64,000 nucleotides of DNA from Conexibacter arvalis (GTDB lineage: Bacteria > Actinomycetota > Thermoleophilia > Solirubrobacterales > Solirubrobacteraceae). The stretch is taken from positions 1,094,182 through 1,158,181 of the forward strand of contig NZ_JACHNU010000001.1 in NCBI RefSeq assembly GCF_014199525.1, given 5' to 3'. The first letter of the stretch is position 1; every line of letters starts with the position of its first letter. Shown in pieces: positions 1-8,864 of the stretch. Both the position numbers and the translations under genes were made by a program. The notes beneath the pieces are model-generated. The model was not told where the DNA came from, searched no databases, and saw nothing but the letters and a program-made list of their open reading frames with translations.

Positions 1-2
1 TC

Positions 3-443
3 GGCGTCCCGTGGGACGAGGTCCACGAGGAGGCCGAGCGGCTCGAGCACGCGATGACGCCGCGCTTCGAGGCGTACGTGCGCGCCTCGGTCGCCGACGC
101 GACGACCTGCCCCCACGGCCACCCGATCAAGGTCGGCGAGCGCGCCGCCGGCGTCCCGCTCGCCGACTGCGAGGTCGGCGCGAGGGTGTTCGTGCTGCGG
201 CTGGAGAACGAGGCCGAGGACGTTCTCCACTACCTGATGGCCCACGGGGTCGAGCCGGGCCTGGAGGGCACGGTCGCCGCCTCCGACGACGACCACGTCA
301 CGATCGCCGCTGCCGACGGCGGCGACCGCACGATCACGCGGATCGTCGCCGAGACGGTCACCGTCAGAGCCGACCCGTCGCCGCCGCTGCGCACCGCGAT
401 CCCGGCCGAGCAGCTCGTGATGGGCGACCGCTACGGACGGTAG
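3..443 (+). CDS. DtxR/MntR-family metal-dependent transcriptional regulator, C-terminal part (5' end outside window)
   Basis: The reading frame is open from the window edge, so the N-terminal winged helix is missing. The first visible residues include WDEVHEEAERLEHAM, which matches the DtxR dimerisation and metal-binding region, followed by CPHGHPI, the usual link to the C-terminal FeoA/SH3-like domain that fills the last 75 or so residues. The family represses iron or manganese genes when bound to Fe(II) or Mn(II). The His of LEHAM and the Glu five residues later fit metal ligands, but the Cys/Asp ligand expected between them appears to be Pro, so the metal preference is uncertain. An ATG inside the fragment at 54 is not the true start. 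Confidence 0.8.
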   Translation, partial: GVPWDEVHEEAERLEHAMTPRFEAYVRASVADATTCPHGHPIKVGERAAGVPLADCEVGARVFVLRLENEAEDVLHYLMAHGVEPGLEGTVAASDDDHVTIAAADGGDRTITRIVAETVTVRADPSPPLRTAIPAEQLVMGDRYGR

Positions 444-484
444 GCCGGCGTTCGGGGCCGCGCACCCGCGCGGCCCCGGGAAGG

Positions 485-1585
485 TCAGCCGACCGGCAGC
501 GACTTCGCCGCGTCCGCGAGGCGGGCGACGCCCTCGCGGATCTGCTCGACGCCGACGCCCGAGTAGGCGAGGCGGAAGGCGTTCTCGCCGCCCTCGATCA
601 GGAAGTCGGTCCCCTTCACGATCGCGACGCCGCGCTCGGCGGCCGCCTTGAAGAGCGCGTCGGCGTCGAAGCCGTCGGGCATCTCGACCCACAGGAAGTA
701 GCCGCCCTCGGGCGCGACGAACCTCGCCTCCGGCAGCTGCGCCGCGAGCGCCTCGCCGAGCGCCTCGGCGCGCTCCTTCAGCGCGACCTTGACGGTCTCG
801 ATCGAGCGCGCGTAGGAGCCGTTGCGGCAGAACTCGTTGACGATCGACTGGGCGACCATGTTCGGCGAGATGTAGGTGTTGGTCGCCAGCTTCGCGATCC
901 GCGCGATCAGCTTCTCCGGGCCGACGAGATAGCCGACGCGGATGCCCGGACAGACCGTCTTGGAGAACGACGAGGCGTAGACGACCTGGTCGTCGCTCGC
1001 GAGCGACAGCATCGTCGGCAGCGTCTCGCCGGTGAAGCGCAGCTCGACGTACGGGTCGTCCTCGAAGATCAGGAAGCCGTTGGCCTTCGCCAGCTCGACC
1101 AGCGCCTTGCGCTTCTCCAGGGAGAGCGTGTAGCCGGCCGGGTTCTGGAAGTTGGGGATCAGGTGCGCGAGGCGCGGCTTGACGCCGTCGGCGATCAGCG
1201 CCTCGATCCCCGTGACGTCGACGCCGTCGGGCTGGAGCGCGACCGGGCGCAGGTCGCCGCCGCGCGAGCGCAGCGACAGCAGCGTGCGGTCGTAGGTCGG
1301 CCGCTCGACGACGACCACGTCGTCGGGCTCGACGAGCGCCTCGAACAGGAAGGCGTCGGCCTGCATCGACCCGTTCGTGACGATCACGTTCTCCGGCGCC
1401 ACGCCGTGCTTCTCCGCGATCCACGCGCGCAGCGGCCTGTACCCGATCGACGTGCCGTACGAGAACGTCCCGGCCGGGTCGGCGGCGAAGGCGGCGTCGG
1501 CCGCGGCGCGCAGCCCCTCGACGTCGATGATGTCGAGCGACGGAGCGCCGCGCGCGAAGGAGATCGGAGCGGGTTCGGAGGCCAT
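485..1585 (-). CDS. PLP-dependent aminotransferase, class I/II (Aro8/LysN-like)
   Basis: This is a fold-type I aminotransferase of about 366 residues. The motif NFQNPAGYTLS, the FEDDPY stretch and the Schiff-base segment ASSFSKTVCPGIRVGY, with its PLP-binding Lys, mark the 2-aminoadipate/aromatic aminotransferase-like branch related to the catalytic domain of MocR proteins. No DNA-binding domain is present, so it is an enzyme and not a regulator. The amino-acid substrate cannot be read from the sequence. I chose the ATG at 1585, just before the conserved N-terminus; a GTG at 1612 would add nine residues. Neither has a clear ribosome binding site. It is separated from sucD by a strong hairpin, so it is probably a separate transcript. 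Confidence 0.85.
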   Translation of the reverse strand: MASEPAPISFARGAPSLDIIDVEGLRAAADAAFAADPAGTFSYGTSIGYRPLRAWIAEKHGVAPENVIVTNGSMQADAFLFEALVEPDDVVVVERPTYDRTLLSLRSRGGDLRPVALQPDGVDVTGIEALIADGVKPRLAHLIPNFQNPAGYTLSLEKRKALVELAKANGFLIFEDDPYVELRFTGETLPTMLSLASDDQVVYASSFSKTVCPGIRVGYLVGPEKLIARIAKLATNTYISPNMVAQSIVNEFCRNGSYARSIETVKVALKERAEALGEALAAQLPEARFVAPEGGYFLWVEMPDGFDADALFKAAAERGVAIVKGTDFLIEGGENAFRLAYSGVGVEQIREGVARLADAAKSLPVG

Positions 1586-1635
1586 GCCGCTCAGAGTACG
1601 CAAAACCTGCACCGGGGCGCAGGGCCGTAGACGAC

Positions 1636-1659
1636 GCAGCGCCCCATGCGGGGCGCTGC
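1636..1659 (-). terminator. Hairpin terminator candidate after sucCD
   Basis: A perfect 10-bp stem (GCAGCGCCCC paired with GGGGCGCTGC) closes a 4-nt loop. It lies about 30 bp past the sucD stop codon and before the next minus-strand gene. There is no T-tract, as is common in GC-rich actinobacteria. Confidence 0.6.
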
Positions 1660-1689
1660 CGTGCTACGTGCGCGTGTCGTGACCGTGGG

Positions 1690-2568
1690 CTACTTGGCGC
1701 CCAAGATCTCCATCGCGATCTCGGCCGTCTCGGTCGGCGTGCGGCCGACGCGGACGCCCTTGGCCTCCAGCGCCTCCTGCTTCGCTCTCGCCGTGCCGGC
1801 GGTACCGGAGACGATCGCGCCGGCGTGGCCCATCGTCTTGCCGGGGGGAGCGGTGAAGCCGGCGATGTAGGCGACGACCGGCTTGGTGACGTTGGCCGCG
1901 ATGTACTCGGCGGCCTCCTCCTCGGCCGAGCCGCCGATCTCGCCCGACATCACGATGATCTCGGTCTCCGGGTCCTGCTCGAACAGCTCGATGATGTCGA
2001 TGAACGACGAGCCGGGGACCGGGTCGCCGCCGATGCCGACGATCGACGAGTTGCCGAAGCCGCGCTGCGCCAGCTCGTTGCCGATCTGGTAGGTCAGCGT
2101 GCCGGAGCGCGAGACGACGCCGACGTTGCCCTGTCTGAAGAACGACGCCGGGATGATGCCGACGCTCGCCTTGCCCGGCGAGAGGATGCCGGGGCAGTTG
2201 GGGCCGACGAGGCGGACGTCCGGGTTGCGTCTCAGCTGCGTGTAGACGCGCAGCTCGTCGTGCGCCGGGATCCCCTCGGTGATCGCGATGATCAGTCTCA
2301 CGCCCGCGTCGGCCGCCTCGAGGATCGAGTCGGCGGCGAAGCGCGGCGGGACGAAGATCATCGCCGTGTTGGCGCCGGCCTTGTCGACCGACTCCTGCAC
2401 GGTGTTGAAGACCGGGATCCCCTCGACCTCCTGGCCGCCCTTGCCGGGCGTCACGCCGGCGACGACCTGCGTCCCGTAGCGCTTGTTGTTGGTCGCGTGG
2501 AAGGTGCCTTCGCGCCCGGTGATGCCGGTGACGACGAGGCGGGTCTCTCTGTCGACGAGGACGCTCAT
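1690..2568 (-). CDS. sucD: Succinate-CoA ligase alpha subunit
   Basis: The alpha subunit of succinyl-CoA synthetase binds CoA and carries the phosphohistidine in the TCA-cycle interconversion of succinyl-CoA and succinate with nucleotide triphosphate formation. The 292-residue length is typical. The N-terminal Rossmann CoA-binding motif [11 protein letters not shown], the loop GPNCPGI, and the [10 protein letters not shown] motif with the phosphorylated His at residue 248 are all present. It overlaps sucC by four bases (ATGA), so the two are translated as a coupled pair. Several arginines are encoded by AGA, for example in the first ten codons, which is unusual for such GC-rich DNA. The pair also completes a local route from propionyl-CoA to succinate together with the carboxylase and mutase genes downstream. 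Confidence 0.97.
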   Translation of the reverse strand: MSVLVDRETRLVVTGITGREGTFHATNNKRYGTQVVAGVTPGKGGQEVEGIPVFNTVQESVDKAGANTAMIFVPPRFAADSILEAADAGVRLIIAITEGIPAHDELRVYTQLRRNPDVRLVGPNCPGILSPGKASVGIIPASFFRQGNVGVVSRSGTLTYQIGNELAQRGFGNSSIVGIGGDPVPGSSFIDIIELFEQDPETEIIVMSGEIGGSAEEEAAEYIAANVTKPVVAYIAGFTAPPGKTMGHAGAIVSGTAGTARAKQEALEAKGVRVGRTPTETAEIAMEILGAK

Positions 2569-3719
2569 GCTGCAACTCCGGTCTTCGCGAGCTCGACGAC
2601 CTTCTCGGCCGCCTCGTTCATCGTCGTCGCGGTGGCGACGTTGGGGAGGTTCGCGTCGGCGAGCAGCTTGCGGCCCTCGACGTCGTTGGTGCCGTCGAGG
2701 CGCACGACGAACGGCACCTCCGGCTTCACGATGTCGAACGCCTCGATCAGGCCCTTGGCGACCTCGTCGCAGCGCGTGATGCCGCCGAAGATGTTGAAGA
2801 GGACGGCTCTGACCTTCTCGTTGGAGAGGATCACCTCGACCGCGCTGACGATCGCGTCGGCCTTCGAGCCGCCGCCGGCGTCGAGGAAGTTGGCCGGCGC
2901 GCCGCCGGCCTGGGCGACGACGTCGAGCGTCGACATGACGAGCCCGGCGCCGTTGCCAAGGATGCCGATGTCGCCGTCGAGCTTCACGTAGGTGAGCCCG
3001 CGCTCGTGCGCCATCTGCTCCTGCGGGTCCTCGGCGGAGGGGTCGCGCAGCTCGGCGTTCTCCGGGTGGCGGAAGAGCGAGTTGCCGTCGAGCGTCACCT
3101 TCGCGTCGAGCGCCTTGACGTCGCGCTCCGGCGTGACGATCAGCGGGTTGACCTCGATCAGCATCGCCTCCTCGGCCTCGAAGGCGGCGTACAGCTTCGT
3201 CAGCATCGCGCCGACGGGCCGGACGAGGTCGGCCGGGATGTTGGCGGCGAACGCCAGCTTGCGGCCGTGGAAGTCCTGGAAGCCGAGCAGCGGGTCGACG
3301 TGCAGTCTCGCGATCGCCGTCGGGTCCTCCTCGGCGACGGCCTCGATGTCCATGCCGCCTCTCGTCGACAGCATGACCAGCGGCGCCTTCGCAGAGCGGT
3401 CGAAGACGATCGAGGCGTAGTACTCCTCGGCGATCTGCGAGGCGCCCTCGATCCAGACCTCGTGGACGGTGAAGCCCTTGATGTCCATGCCAAGGATGTC
3501 GGTGGCGTGTCGCGTCGCCTCCGCTCTGTCCTTGGCTATCTTCACGCCGCCGGCCTTGCCGCGGCCGCCGATCAGCACTTGCGCCTTGACGACGCAGGGA
3601 TATCCGATTTCATCAGCCGCCGCGACGGCCTCGTCAACCGTCTTGGCGGGCTTCCCGGAGGGGACCGGGATTCCATGTCGGGCGAAAAGTTGCTTGCCCT
3701 GATATTCGAGCAGGTCCAT
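2565..3719 (-). CDS. sucC: Succinate-CoA ligase beta subunit
   Basis: The beta subunit supplies the ATP-grasp nucleotide-binding domain and the succinate site of succinyl-CoA synthetase. The N-terminus MDLLEYQGKQLFARHGIPVP, the ATP-grasp segment VVKAQVLIGGRGKAGGV and the C-terminal motifs LDAGGG and NIFGGITRCDEVA are characteristic. At 384 residues the protein is full length. The gene is first in a two-gene minus-strand operon and overlaps sucD by four bases. The 84 bp upstream separate it from a divergent HAD gene and must hold both promoters; I could not pick a convincing -35/-10 pair there. Confidence 0.97.
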   Translation of the reverse strand: MDLLEYQGKQLFARHGIPVPSGKPAKTVDEAVAAADEIGYPCVVKAQVLIGGRGKAGGVKIAKDRAEATRHATDILGMDIKGFTVHEVWIEGASQIAEEYYASIVFDRSAKAPLVMLSTRGGMDIEAVAEEDPTAIARLHVDPLLGFQDFHGRKLAFAANIPADLVRPVGAMLTKLYAAFEAEEAMLIEVNPLIVTPERDVKALDAKVTLDGNSLFRHPENAELRDPSAEDPQEQMAHERGLTYVKLDGDIGILGNGAGLVMSTLDVVAQAGGAPANFLDAGGGSKADAIVSAVEVILSNEKVRAVLFNIFGGITRCDEVAKGLIEAFDIVKPEVPFVVRLDGTNDVEGRKLLADANLPNVATATTMNEAAEKVVELAKTGVAA

Positions 3720-3803
3720 AGCGTTCGCGGACTCTACTGAGCGCTACCAGAAACCGCCCCCAGAACGCGCAGCGGCTGGCGAAACAGGCATAATGGCCGG
3801 CCA

Positions 3804-4484
3804 ATGGCCATTCCCAGAACAGTCACCTTCGTCACCTTCGACGTCTACGGCACCCTGATCGACTGGGATGCCGGGGCATACGACGCTTTCGCCAGAGAGG
3901 CGAGACGCGACGGCTTCACGATCGACCGCGACGCGCTGATCCCGCTGTTCCATTCGATCCAGCAGGAGATCCAGGCCGGCTCGTACGAGCTGTACGCCGA
4001 GGTGCTCCGTCGCACGGCCGTGCGCATCTCGGAGGAGCTGGACTGGGGCCTGGAGCCGTCTCGATCGGGCTTCCTGCCCGACTCGGTGCAGCGCTGGCCG
4101 GCCTTCAGAGAGTCCAACCCGGTGCTGGCGAGACTCGCCAAGCAGTACAGAACCGGGCTGATCTCGAACATCGACGACAAGCTGCTCGGCCAGACGCGGC
4201 GCCACATCCCGCTCGACTTCGACCTCGTCGTCACCGCCCAGCAGGTCCGCTCCTACAAGCCCGACCCGGCGCACTTCAAGGAGTGCGAGCGGCGCATCGG
4301 CGGCAAGAGAGGCTGGGTCCACGTCACCTCCAGCTACCCGACCGACGTCGAGCCGCTGCTGAGAATGAGAGTCCCGGTGATCTGGGTCAACCGCGACAGA
4401 GTCTCGCTGGAGAGCGGGCAGAAGAAGCCCGACGCGGAGGTCTCGAACCTGCGCGAGGCGGCGAGACTGCTCGGCGTCGGCTGA
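3804..4484 (+). CDS. HAD-superfamily hydrolase (haloacid dehalogenase type II-like)
   Basis: The four HAD motifs can be followed: the nucleophile motif FDVYGTLIDWD near residue 10, the Ser/Thr motif ISNID near residue 115, the lysine in SYKPDPAHF near residue 150, and a C-terminal segment in place of the usual acidic motif IV. FDVYGTL and SYKP are typical of (S)-2-haloacid dehalogenases and their phosphatase relatives. In most organisms these are general phosphatases or dehalogenases of unknown substrate, so I give no specific reaction. The fourth motif reads HVTSSYPTDV, lacking the Asp pair expected there, which is worth noting. Arginine is often encoded by AGA. The downstream MBL-fold gene follows after 25 bp and is probably co-transcribed. 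Confidence 0.8.
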   Translation: MAIPRTVTFVTFDVYGTLIDWDAGAYDAFAREARRDGFTIDRDALIPLFHSIQQEIQAGSYELYAEVLRRTAVRISEELDWGLEPSRSGFLPDSVQRWPAFRESNPVLARLAKQYRTGLISNIDDKLLGQTRRHIPLDFDLVVTAQQVRSYKPDPAHFKECERRIGGKRGWVHVTSSYPTDVEPLLRMRVPVIWVNRDRVSLESGQKKPDAEVSNLREAARLLGVG

Positions 4485-4509
4485 GGCCGGCGGCGGGAGG
4501 CACGGCCCG

Positions 4510-5304
4510 ATGCGCGCCGTCAGCGTCCACCAGGACGTCATCGTCGTCACCAGCCGCATCTGGAAGACGACCGCGACGCTCGTCCGCGACGGCGGCGAGG
4601 CGTTCCTGATCGACTCGCCGATCCTGCCCGACGAGCTCGACGTGCTGCCGGCGCTCGCCGAGCAGGCCGAGTTCCGCGTCACCGGGCTGCTGGCGACCCA
4701 CGCCGACTGGGACCACCTGCTCGGCGTCTACGCCTTCCCGGAGGCCGCGCTCGGCGTCGGCGAGACGACCGCCGCCCGGCTGACCGCCGAGCCGGGCGCC
4801 GCCGCGCGCGAGCTGCGCGACTTCGACGAGGAGTACTACATCGACCGCCCGCGGCCGTTCTCGGTCCCGGGCGTGCAGGCGCTGCCGGTGCCCGGCTACT
4901 GCGCCGTCGGCGACCGGGAGCTGGAGCTGCACCCGGCCGACGGCCACACCGCCGACGGCGCCGCCGTCTGGATCCCGTGGGCGCGCGTGCTGGTCGCCGG
5001 CGACTATCTCTCCTCGCACGCGATCCCGGAGCTGTCGCCGAGCGCCTCGATCGACAAGTACCTCGCGACGCTGAGACGGTTCGGCCCGCTGCTGACGCAG
5101 GCCGACGTCGTCGTCCCCGGCCACGGCGAGCCGCTCGACGGCGCCCGCGCCGCCGCGATCCTGCGCGAGGACGTCGCCTACCTCGAGGGGCTGCTCGGCG
5201 CGGAGCCCGAGAAGGCGCCGCTGCCGCTCGCCCGCCGCACCGGCGCGCAGAGGAACCTGCACGAGTACAACCTCTCGCTGCTGCGCGACGGCAAGGCGAG
5301 CTGA
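4510..5304 (+). CDS. Metallo-beta-lactamase-fold hydrolase
   Basis: The motif THADWDH near residue 64 is the HxHxDH-type zinc-binding signature with the first position varied (H-A-D-W-D-H). It is followed by a His in HPADGHTADG, an Asp in VAGDYLSS and the final His in VVPGHGEPLDG. This order identifies a binuclear metal hydrolase of the glyoxalase II/MBL superfamily; thioesters, phosphodiesters and lactones are all possible substrates. A purine-rich GGGAGG lies about nine bases before the ATG. It follows the HAD gene closely and probably shares its transcript. No signal peptide is visible, so the enzyme is probably cytoplasmic. Confidence 0.85.
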   Translation: MRAVSVHQDVIVVTSRIWKTTATLVRDGGEAFLIDSPILPDELDVLPALAEQAEFRVTGLLATHADWDHLLGVYAFPEAALGVGETTAARLTAEPGAAARELRDFDEEYYIDRPRPFSVPGVQALPVPGYCAVGDRELELHPADGHTADGAAVWIPWARVLVAGDYLSSHAIPELSPSASIDKYLATLRRFGPLLTQADVVVPGHGEPLDGARAAAILREDVAYLEGLLGAEPEKAPLPLARRTGAQRNLHEYNLSLLRDGKAS

Positions 5305-5360
5305 GCGCGCTCGCGGCGGCCGCTCCACGCTGGGGGTTGGTCCCCGGGCGGCGCCGCGCG

Positions 5361-5843
5361 TCAGGCGTCGTCGTCGAGCGAGCGCGCGAGGACGACGTCG
5401 CGCTTGCCGCCGGAGCGCCCGAAGCGGAAGCCGAACCGCTCGTAGAGCGCGATCGCCGGCGCGTTGTCCTCGTAGGTGTCGAGCTCGATCCAGCGGCAGC
5501 CGCGCTCCCTCGCGCGGTCGAGCGCCGCCTGGACGAGCGCCGCGCCGAGGCCGCCGCGGCGGGCGGTCGGCCGCACGTACAGGTCCTCCAGCACGCACTC
5601 GCTGCCGGCGCGCCAGAGGTTGAAACCGAAGCGCAGCTGGCAGACGGCGGCGGCCTGCGCGCCGCCGCCGGGGGCGGCGAGCAGGAACTCGGCCTCGCCG
5701 CGCTCCAGCACCCGCTCGACGCCGAAGTGGAAGGCGTTGTCGGAGGGCCAGTCGCGGCCGATGTGGTCACGGAACTCGACCAGCAGCTCCGCGACCGTCT
5801 CGGCGTCGTGCAGATCGGCCCGCCAGACGCGCGGCGCGCTCAC
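5361..5843 (-). CDS. GNAT-family N-acetyltransferase
   Basis: A 160-residue single-domain acetyltransferase. The acetyl-CoA-binding motif A is seen as LYVRPTARRGGLGAALVQAAL, preceded by beta-4 (ECVLEDLYV) and followed by the C-terminal NAPAIALYERFGFRF, which is the classic end of the GNAT fold. The acceptor substrate (amine of a small molecule, aminoglycoside or protein) is not evident. It converges with the plus-strand MBL gene and lies just downstream of the carboxylase alpha gene, from which a hairpin separates it. Confidence 0.88.
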   Translation of the reverse strand: MSAPRVWRADLHDAETVAELLVEFRDHIGRDWPSDNAFHFGVERVLERGEAEFLLAAPGGGAQAAAVCQLRFGFNLWRAGSECVLEDLYVRPTARRGGLGAALVQAALDRARERGCRWIELDTYEDNAPAIALYERFGFRFGRSGGKRDVVLARSLDDDA

Positions 5844-5891
5844 CGCGGCCGCTCCGGGCGGGAAAGGCGAGCCGCCAGGCGAGCGTCTCCG

Positions 5892-5925
5892 GCGTGATGC
5901 AAGGCCGCCGGCCGCCGCATCACGC
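5892..5925 (-). terminator. Hairpin overlapping the end of the carboxylase alpha gene
   Basis: A 9-bp perfect stem (GCGTGATGC with GCATCACGC) encloses a 16-nt GC-rich loop that can fold further. The 5' arm of the transcript covers the alpha subunit stop codon. Its position fits a transcription terminator or 3' end stabiliser. Confidence 0.5.
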
Positions 5926-7725
5926 GGGGTCGGGCGATCTGATGACGGCGATCGTGTCGCCGGCGCTGATCGCCGCGCCCTCGGTGATCGGGATCTCGAC
6001 GACGACGCCGGCCTTGTGGGCGGTGATCTCGTTCTCCATCTTCATCGCCTCGATGATGCAGAGCAGCTGGCCCTCCTGCACCGTGTCGCCCTGTCTCACC
6101 TTGACTCTCCACATGTTGCCCTGCATCGGCGAGGGGAGCGTGTCGGCGCCGCCGCCGGCACCGCCGCTCTTGCGCTCGCGGCGCGGTCTCTTCGCGCCGC
6201 CCGCGGCCGGGCCCGAGCCGTTCATCGCGACGACGGGGCCGCCGCCGGCGAACGGCGCGCCGATCACCTTCACGTCGAAGCGGCGGCCGGAGACCTCGAC
6301 CGTGTAGGTCGACTCGACCTTCGCCTCCTCCTCGTCGCCGTCGCTGGAGACAGGCCCGTCCACTCTCGGGAAGGCGAGCGCTCTCAGCCACTTGCGGTCC
6401 TCGACGAGGTCGCGGCAGGTCTCCGCTCTCGCCCACTGGTCGGTCGCCAGCAGCGCTGAGTGGAACGGGATCAGCGTCTTCAGCTCGGTGATCTCGTACT
6501 CGTTCAGCGCGCGCAGCATCCGTCTGGTGGCGCTCTCGCGGTCGACGTCCCAGACGATCAGCTTCGCGACCATCGGGTCGTACATCGGCGAGACCTCGCC
6601 GCCCGGGCCGACGCCGGAGTCGACGCGCACGCCGGGGCCGGACGGCTCCTTGTAGTCGCCGATCCTGCCGGGCGCCGGGGCGAAGTTCTTCGACGCGTCC
6701 TCGGCGTTGATGCGGCACTCGATCGCGTGGCCGCGCAGGACGACGTCCTCCTGCTTGATCGACAGCGGCTCGCCGGCGGCGGCGCGGATGCCCTCCTTGA
6801 CGATGTCGACGCCGGTCGTCATCTCGGTCACGCAGTGCTCGACCTGGACGCGGGTGTTCATCTCGAGGAAGTAGTACTCGCCGTCCTGCAGCAGGCCCTC
6901 GATCGTGCCGGCGCCGACGTAGTGGACGGCGGCGGCCGCGTCGGTCGCGATCTTGCCGATCTTCTCGCGCAGCTCGGCGTCGACGGCCGGCGCCGGCGAC
7001 TCCTCGATCAGCTTCTGGTGGCGGCGCTGGACCGAGCAGTCGCGCTCGCCGAGGTGGATCACGTTGCCGTGGCGGTCGGCCAGCACCTGCACCTCGACGT
7101 GGCGCGGGTCGGGCAGGTAGCGCTCGAGGTAGACGGTCGGGTCGGAGAAGAACTTCTCGCCCTCGCGCGAGGCGCCCTCGAAGGCGGCCTCCAGCTCGTC
7201 GTCGGTCAGCGCGACGCGGAAGCCCTTGCCGCCGCCGCCGCCCGCGGCCTTGACCGCGACCGGGTAGCCGATCGTTCTCTCGATGATCCTGCGGGCCGCT
7301 CTGACGTCCTTGACCGGCTCGGTCGTGCCGGGGACGATCGGGACGCCGGCCTTCTTCATCAGCTCGCGCGCGGCGGTCTTGGAGCCCATCGCGTCGATCG
7401 CGGCGGCCGGCGGGCCGATGAAGGTGATGCCGGCCTCCTCGCAGGCGGCGGCGAAGGCGGCGTTCTCGGCCAGGAAGCCGTAGCCGGGGTGGATCGCCTC
7501 GGCGCCCGACCTCTTCGCCACCTCGAGGATCTTGTCGACTCTGAGGTAGGACTCGGCCGCGGGGCCGGGGCCGATCAGGTACGCCTCGTCGGCGCGCTTG
7601 ACGTGCAGCGCATCGCGGTCGAGCTCGGAGTAGACGGCGACGGACGCGATGCCCATCTCCTCGCAGGCGCGGATCACCCGGACGGCGATCTCGCCGCGGT
7701 TGGCGATCAGGATCTTCGAGAACAC
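5920..7725 (-). CDS. accA: Acyl-CoA carboxylase alpha subunit (biotin carboxylase plus biotin carboxyl carrier domain)
   Basis: This 601-residue protein carboxylates its own biotin with ATP and bicarbonate and passes CO2 to a separate beta subunit, most likely the one at 18294-19862. The N-terminal biotin carboxylase domain (about residues 1-450) shows KILIANRGEIAVRVIRACEE, the glycine-rich ATP-grasp loop AAGGGGGKGF and the RDCSVQRRHQKLIEE motif. The C-terminal carrier domain carries the biotinylation motif EAMKMENE with Lys562. The length is that of actinobacterial AccA-type subunits serving acetyl-, propionyl- or longer acyl-CoA carboxylases. It starts 11 bp before the PAP2 gene stop, in the same direction. 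Many arginines use AGA. Confidence 0.95.
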   Translation of the reverse strand: MFSKILIANRGEIAVRVIRACEEMGIASVAVYSELDRDALHVKRADEAYLIGPGPAAESYLRVDKILEVAKRSGAEAIHPGYGFLAENAAFAAACEEAGITFIGPPAAAIDAMGSKTAARELMKKAGVPIVPGTTEPVKDVRAARRIIERTIGYPVAVKAAGGGGGKGFRVALTDDELEAAFEGASREGEKFFSDPTVYLERYLPDPRHVEVQVLADRHGNVIHLGERDCSVQRRHQKLIEESPAPAVDAELREKIGKIATDAAAAVHYVGAGTIEGLLQDGEYYFLEMNTRVQVEHCVTEMTTGVDIVKEGIRAAAGEPLSIKQEDVVLRGHAIECRINAEDASKNFAPAPGRIGDYKEPSGPGVRVDSGVGPGGEVSPMYDPMVAKLIVWDVDRESATRRMLRALNEYEITELKTLIPFHSALLATDQWARAETCRDLVEDRKWLRALAFPRVDGPVSSDGDEEEAKVESTYTVEVSGRRFDVKVIGAPFAGGGPVVAMNGSGPAAGGAKRPRRERKSGGAGGGADTLPSPMQGNMWRVKVRQGDTVQEGQLLCIIEAMKMENEITAHKAGVVVEIPITEGAAISAGDTIAVIRSPDPA

Positions 7726-7735
7726 GCGGCGGAGG

Positions 7736-8779
7736 TTAGAGGTTGGTGGTCGAAAACGACCCCGATCTGACGTTGCGATCGTTGCGTCGGCGAGCGGTCC
7801 ATCGCGCGAACGCCCAACGCACCCAGAAGAAGGCGGCGACGGCGTAGATCCAGCCGAGCAGCACGTCGACGACGTAGTGCTCGCCGCTGTAGACGAGCGC
7901 GAAGCCCATCACGAGCGGATAGGCGGCGAGCACGAGCCGCACGAGGGCGGTCCAGGCACGTGCGTTCCGGCTTCCGTCGTCCCCTCCGCCGAGCCGCCGT
8001 GGAACTCGCAATCCGGAGGACGGCCACAGCTCCAGCGTGATCAGCAGCGAGTAGGCGGCGTGCAGCGACGGCACGGCGGCGACGTCGTTGGCGTACTGGT
8101 AGCCGGTGCCGACGAGGCCGAATCTCGGCGGCATGCCGAGCTGGCCCCAGATCTCCGGGATCACGCGGGTCGTCTCGCCGATCAGGCCGTGCTGGGCCGC
8201 CATCCACGGCGGCGCGGCGGGGAAGAGCGCGTAGGTCGCGAAGCCCAGCAGCGCGAGCGCCGCGACGGAGACGGCGAAGCGGCGGAAGCGCATGCGGTCG
8301 AGCTTCCACAGCACGCCGGCGAGCAGCGGGGTCGCGAAGAAGTGCGACATGTAGACGACCCACGCGATGACCGCGTACCACGGCAGCGTCCCGGGCGTGT
8401 AGAGGTGCTCCTGCAGCCACACCGTCGGGACGGTGCCGAGGAAGAGGATCTTGTCGGCGTCGATCTGCGGCAGCCAGAACGGCTCGAAGATCAGCCCGTC
8501 CGCCGCGCCGCGCAGCAGGTCGTAGAGCGCGAGCACCCCGAAGAACGGCAGCCAGTCGATCACGACGCCGCGCAGCCAGCCGCCGACGTCGCCGAGCGAG
8601 AAGGCGAGCAGCCCAACGATCACCCAGGCGGCGATCCAATCGCGCGTCAGCGGCAGCCCCTCGAAGGCGACGAACCAGATCGTCGCCCCGATCCACAGCA
8701 GCGGGCCGAGCAGCCGCAGCGCGCGCAGCCAGGCCGGTCGGGCGGCTCTCCGGTCCGTGGCTGCCGCGCTCGGCTCCAT
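7736..8779 (-). CDS. PAP2-family membrane phosphatase/transferase
   Basis: This polytopic membrane protein of 347 residues carries the phosphatase motifs PSLHAAY (residues 237-243) and YSGEHYVVD (residues 297-305), which hold the catalytic histidines of the PAP2 superfamily. The arrangement, with the motifs in the last third and an N-terminal membrane block, resembles the inositolphosphotransferase-like or lipid phosphate phosphatase branch; the substrate is probably a lipid or polyprenyl phosphate. A soluble loop at residues 254-275 (LRVPRRLGGGDD) uses codons unlike its surroundings and contains a 20-bp sequence that recurs just upstream of this gene. The gene is 11 bp from accA and may be transcribed ahead of it. 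Confidence 0.85.
   Translation of the reverse strand: MEPSAAATDRRAARPAWLRALRLLGPLLWIGATIWFVAFEGLPLTRDWIAAWVIVGLLAFSLGDVGGWLRGVVIDWLPFFGVLALYDLLRGAADGLIFEPFWLPQIDADKILFLGTVPTVWLQEHLYTPGTLPWYAVIAWVVYMSHFFATPLLAGVLWKLDRMRFRRFAVSVAALALLGFATYALFPAAPPWMAAQHGLIGETTRVIPEIWGQLGMPPRFGLVGTGYQYANDVAAVPSLHAAYSLLITLELWPSSGLRVPRRLGGGDDGSRNARAWTALVRLVLAAYPLVMGFALVYSGEHYVVDVLLGWIYAVAAFFWVRWAFARWTARRRNDRNVRSGSFSTTNL
7993..8012. repeat. 20-bp direct repeat, copy 1 (inside PAP2 gene)
   Basis: The sequence beginning GCCGCCGTGG and ending AACTCGCAAT is repeated exactly at 8840-8859. This copy encodes part of a loop of the PAP2 protein. Confidence 0.6.
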
Positions 8780-8839
8780 CGAGCGACCTTAGCGCGCACC
8801 CGTTCCCGCGAGCTCCCCGGCCAGCACGCGATGCAGCGC

Positions 8840-8859
8840 GCCGCCGTGGAACTCGCAAT
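8840..8859. repeat. 20-bp direct repeat, copy 2 (between cysN and the PAP2 gene)
   Basis: This is an exact copy of 7993-8012 in the same orientation, located just past the cysN stop and about 60 bp upstream of the PAP2 start. It could be a short dispersed repeat. Confidence 0.6.
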
Positions 8860-8864
8860 GCCCG

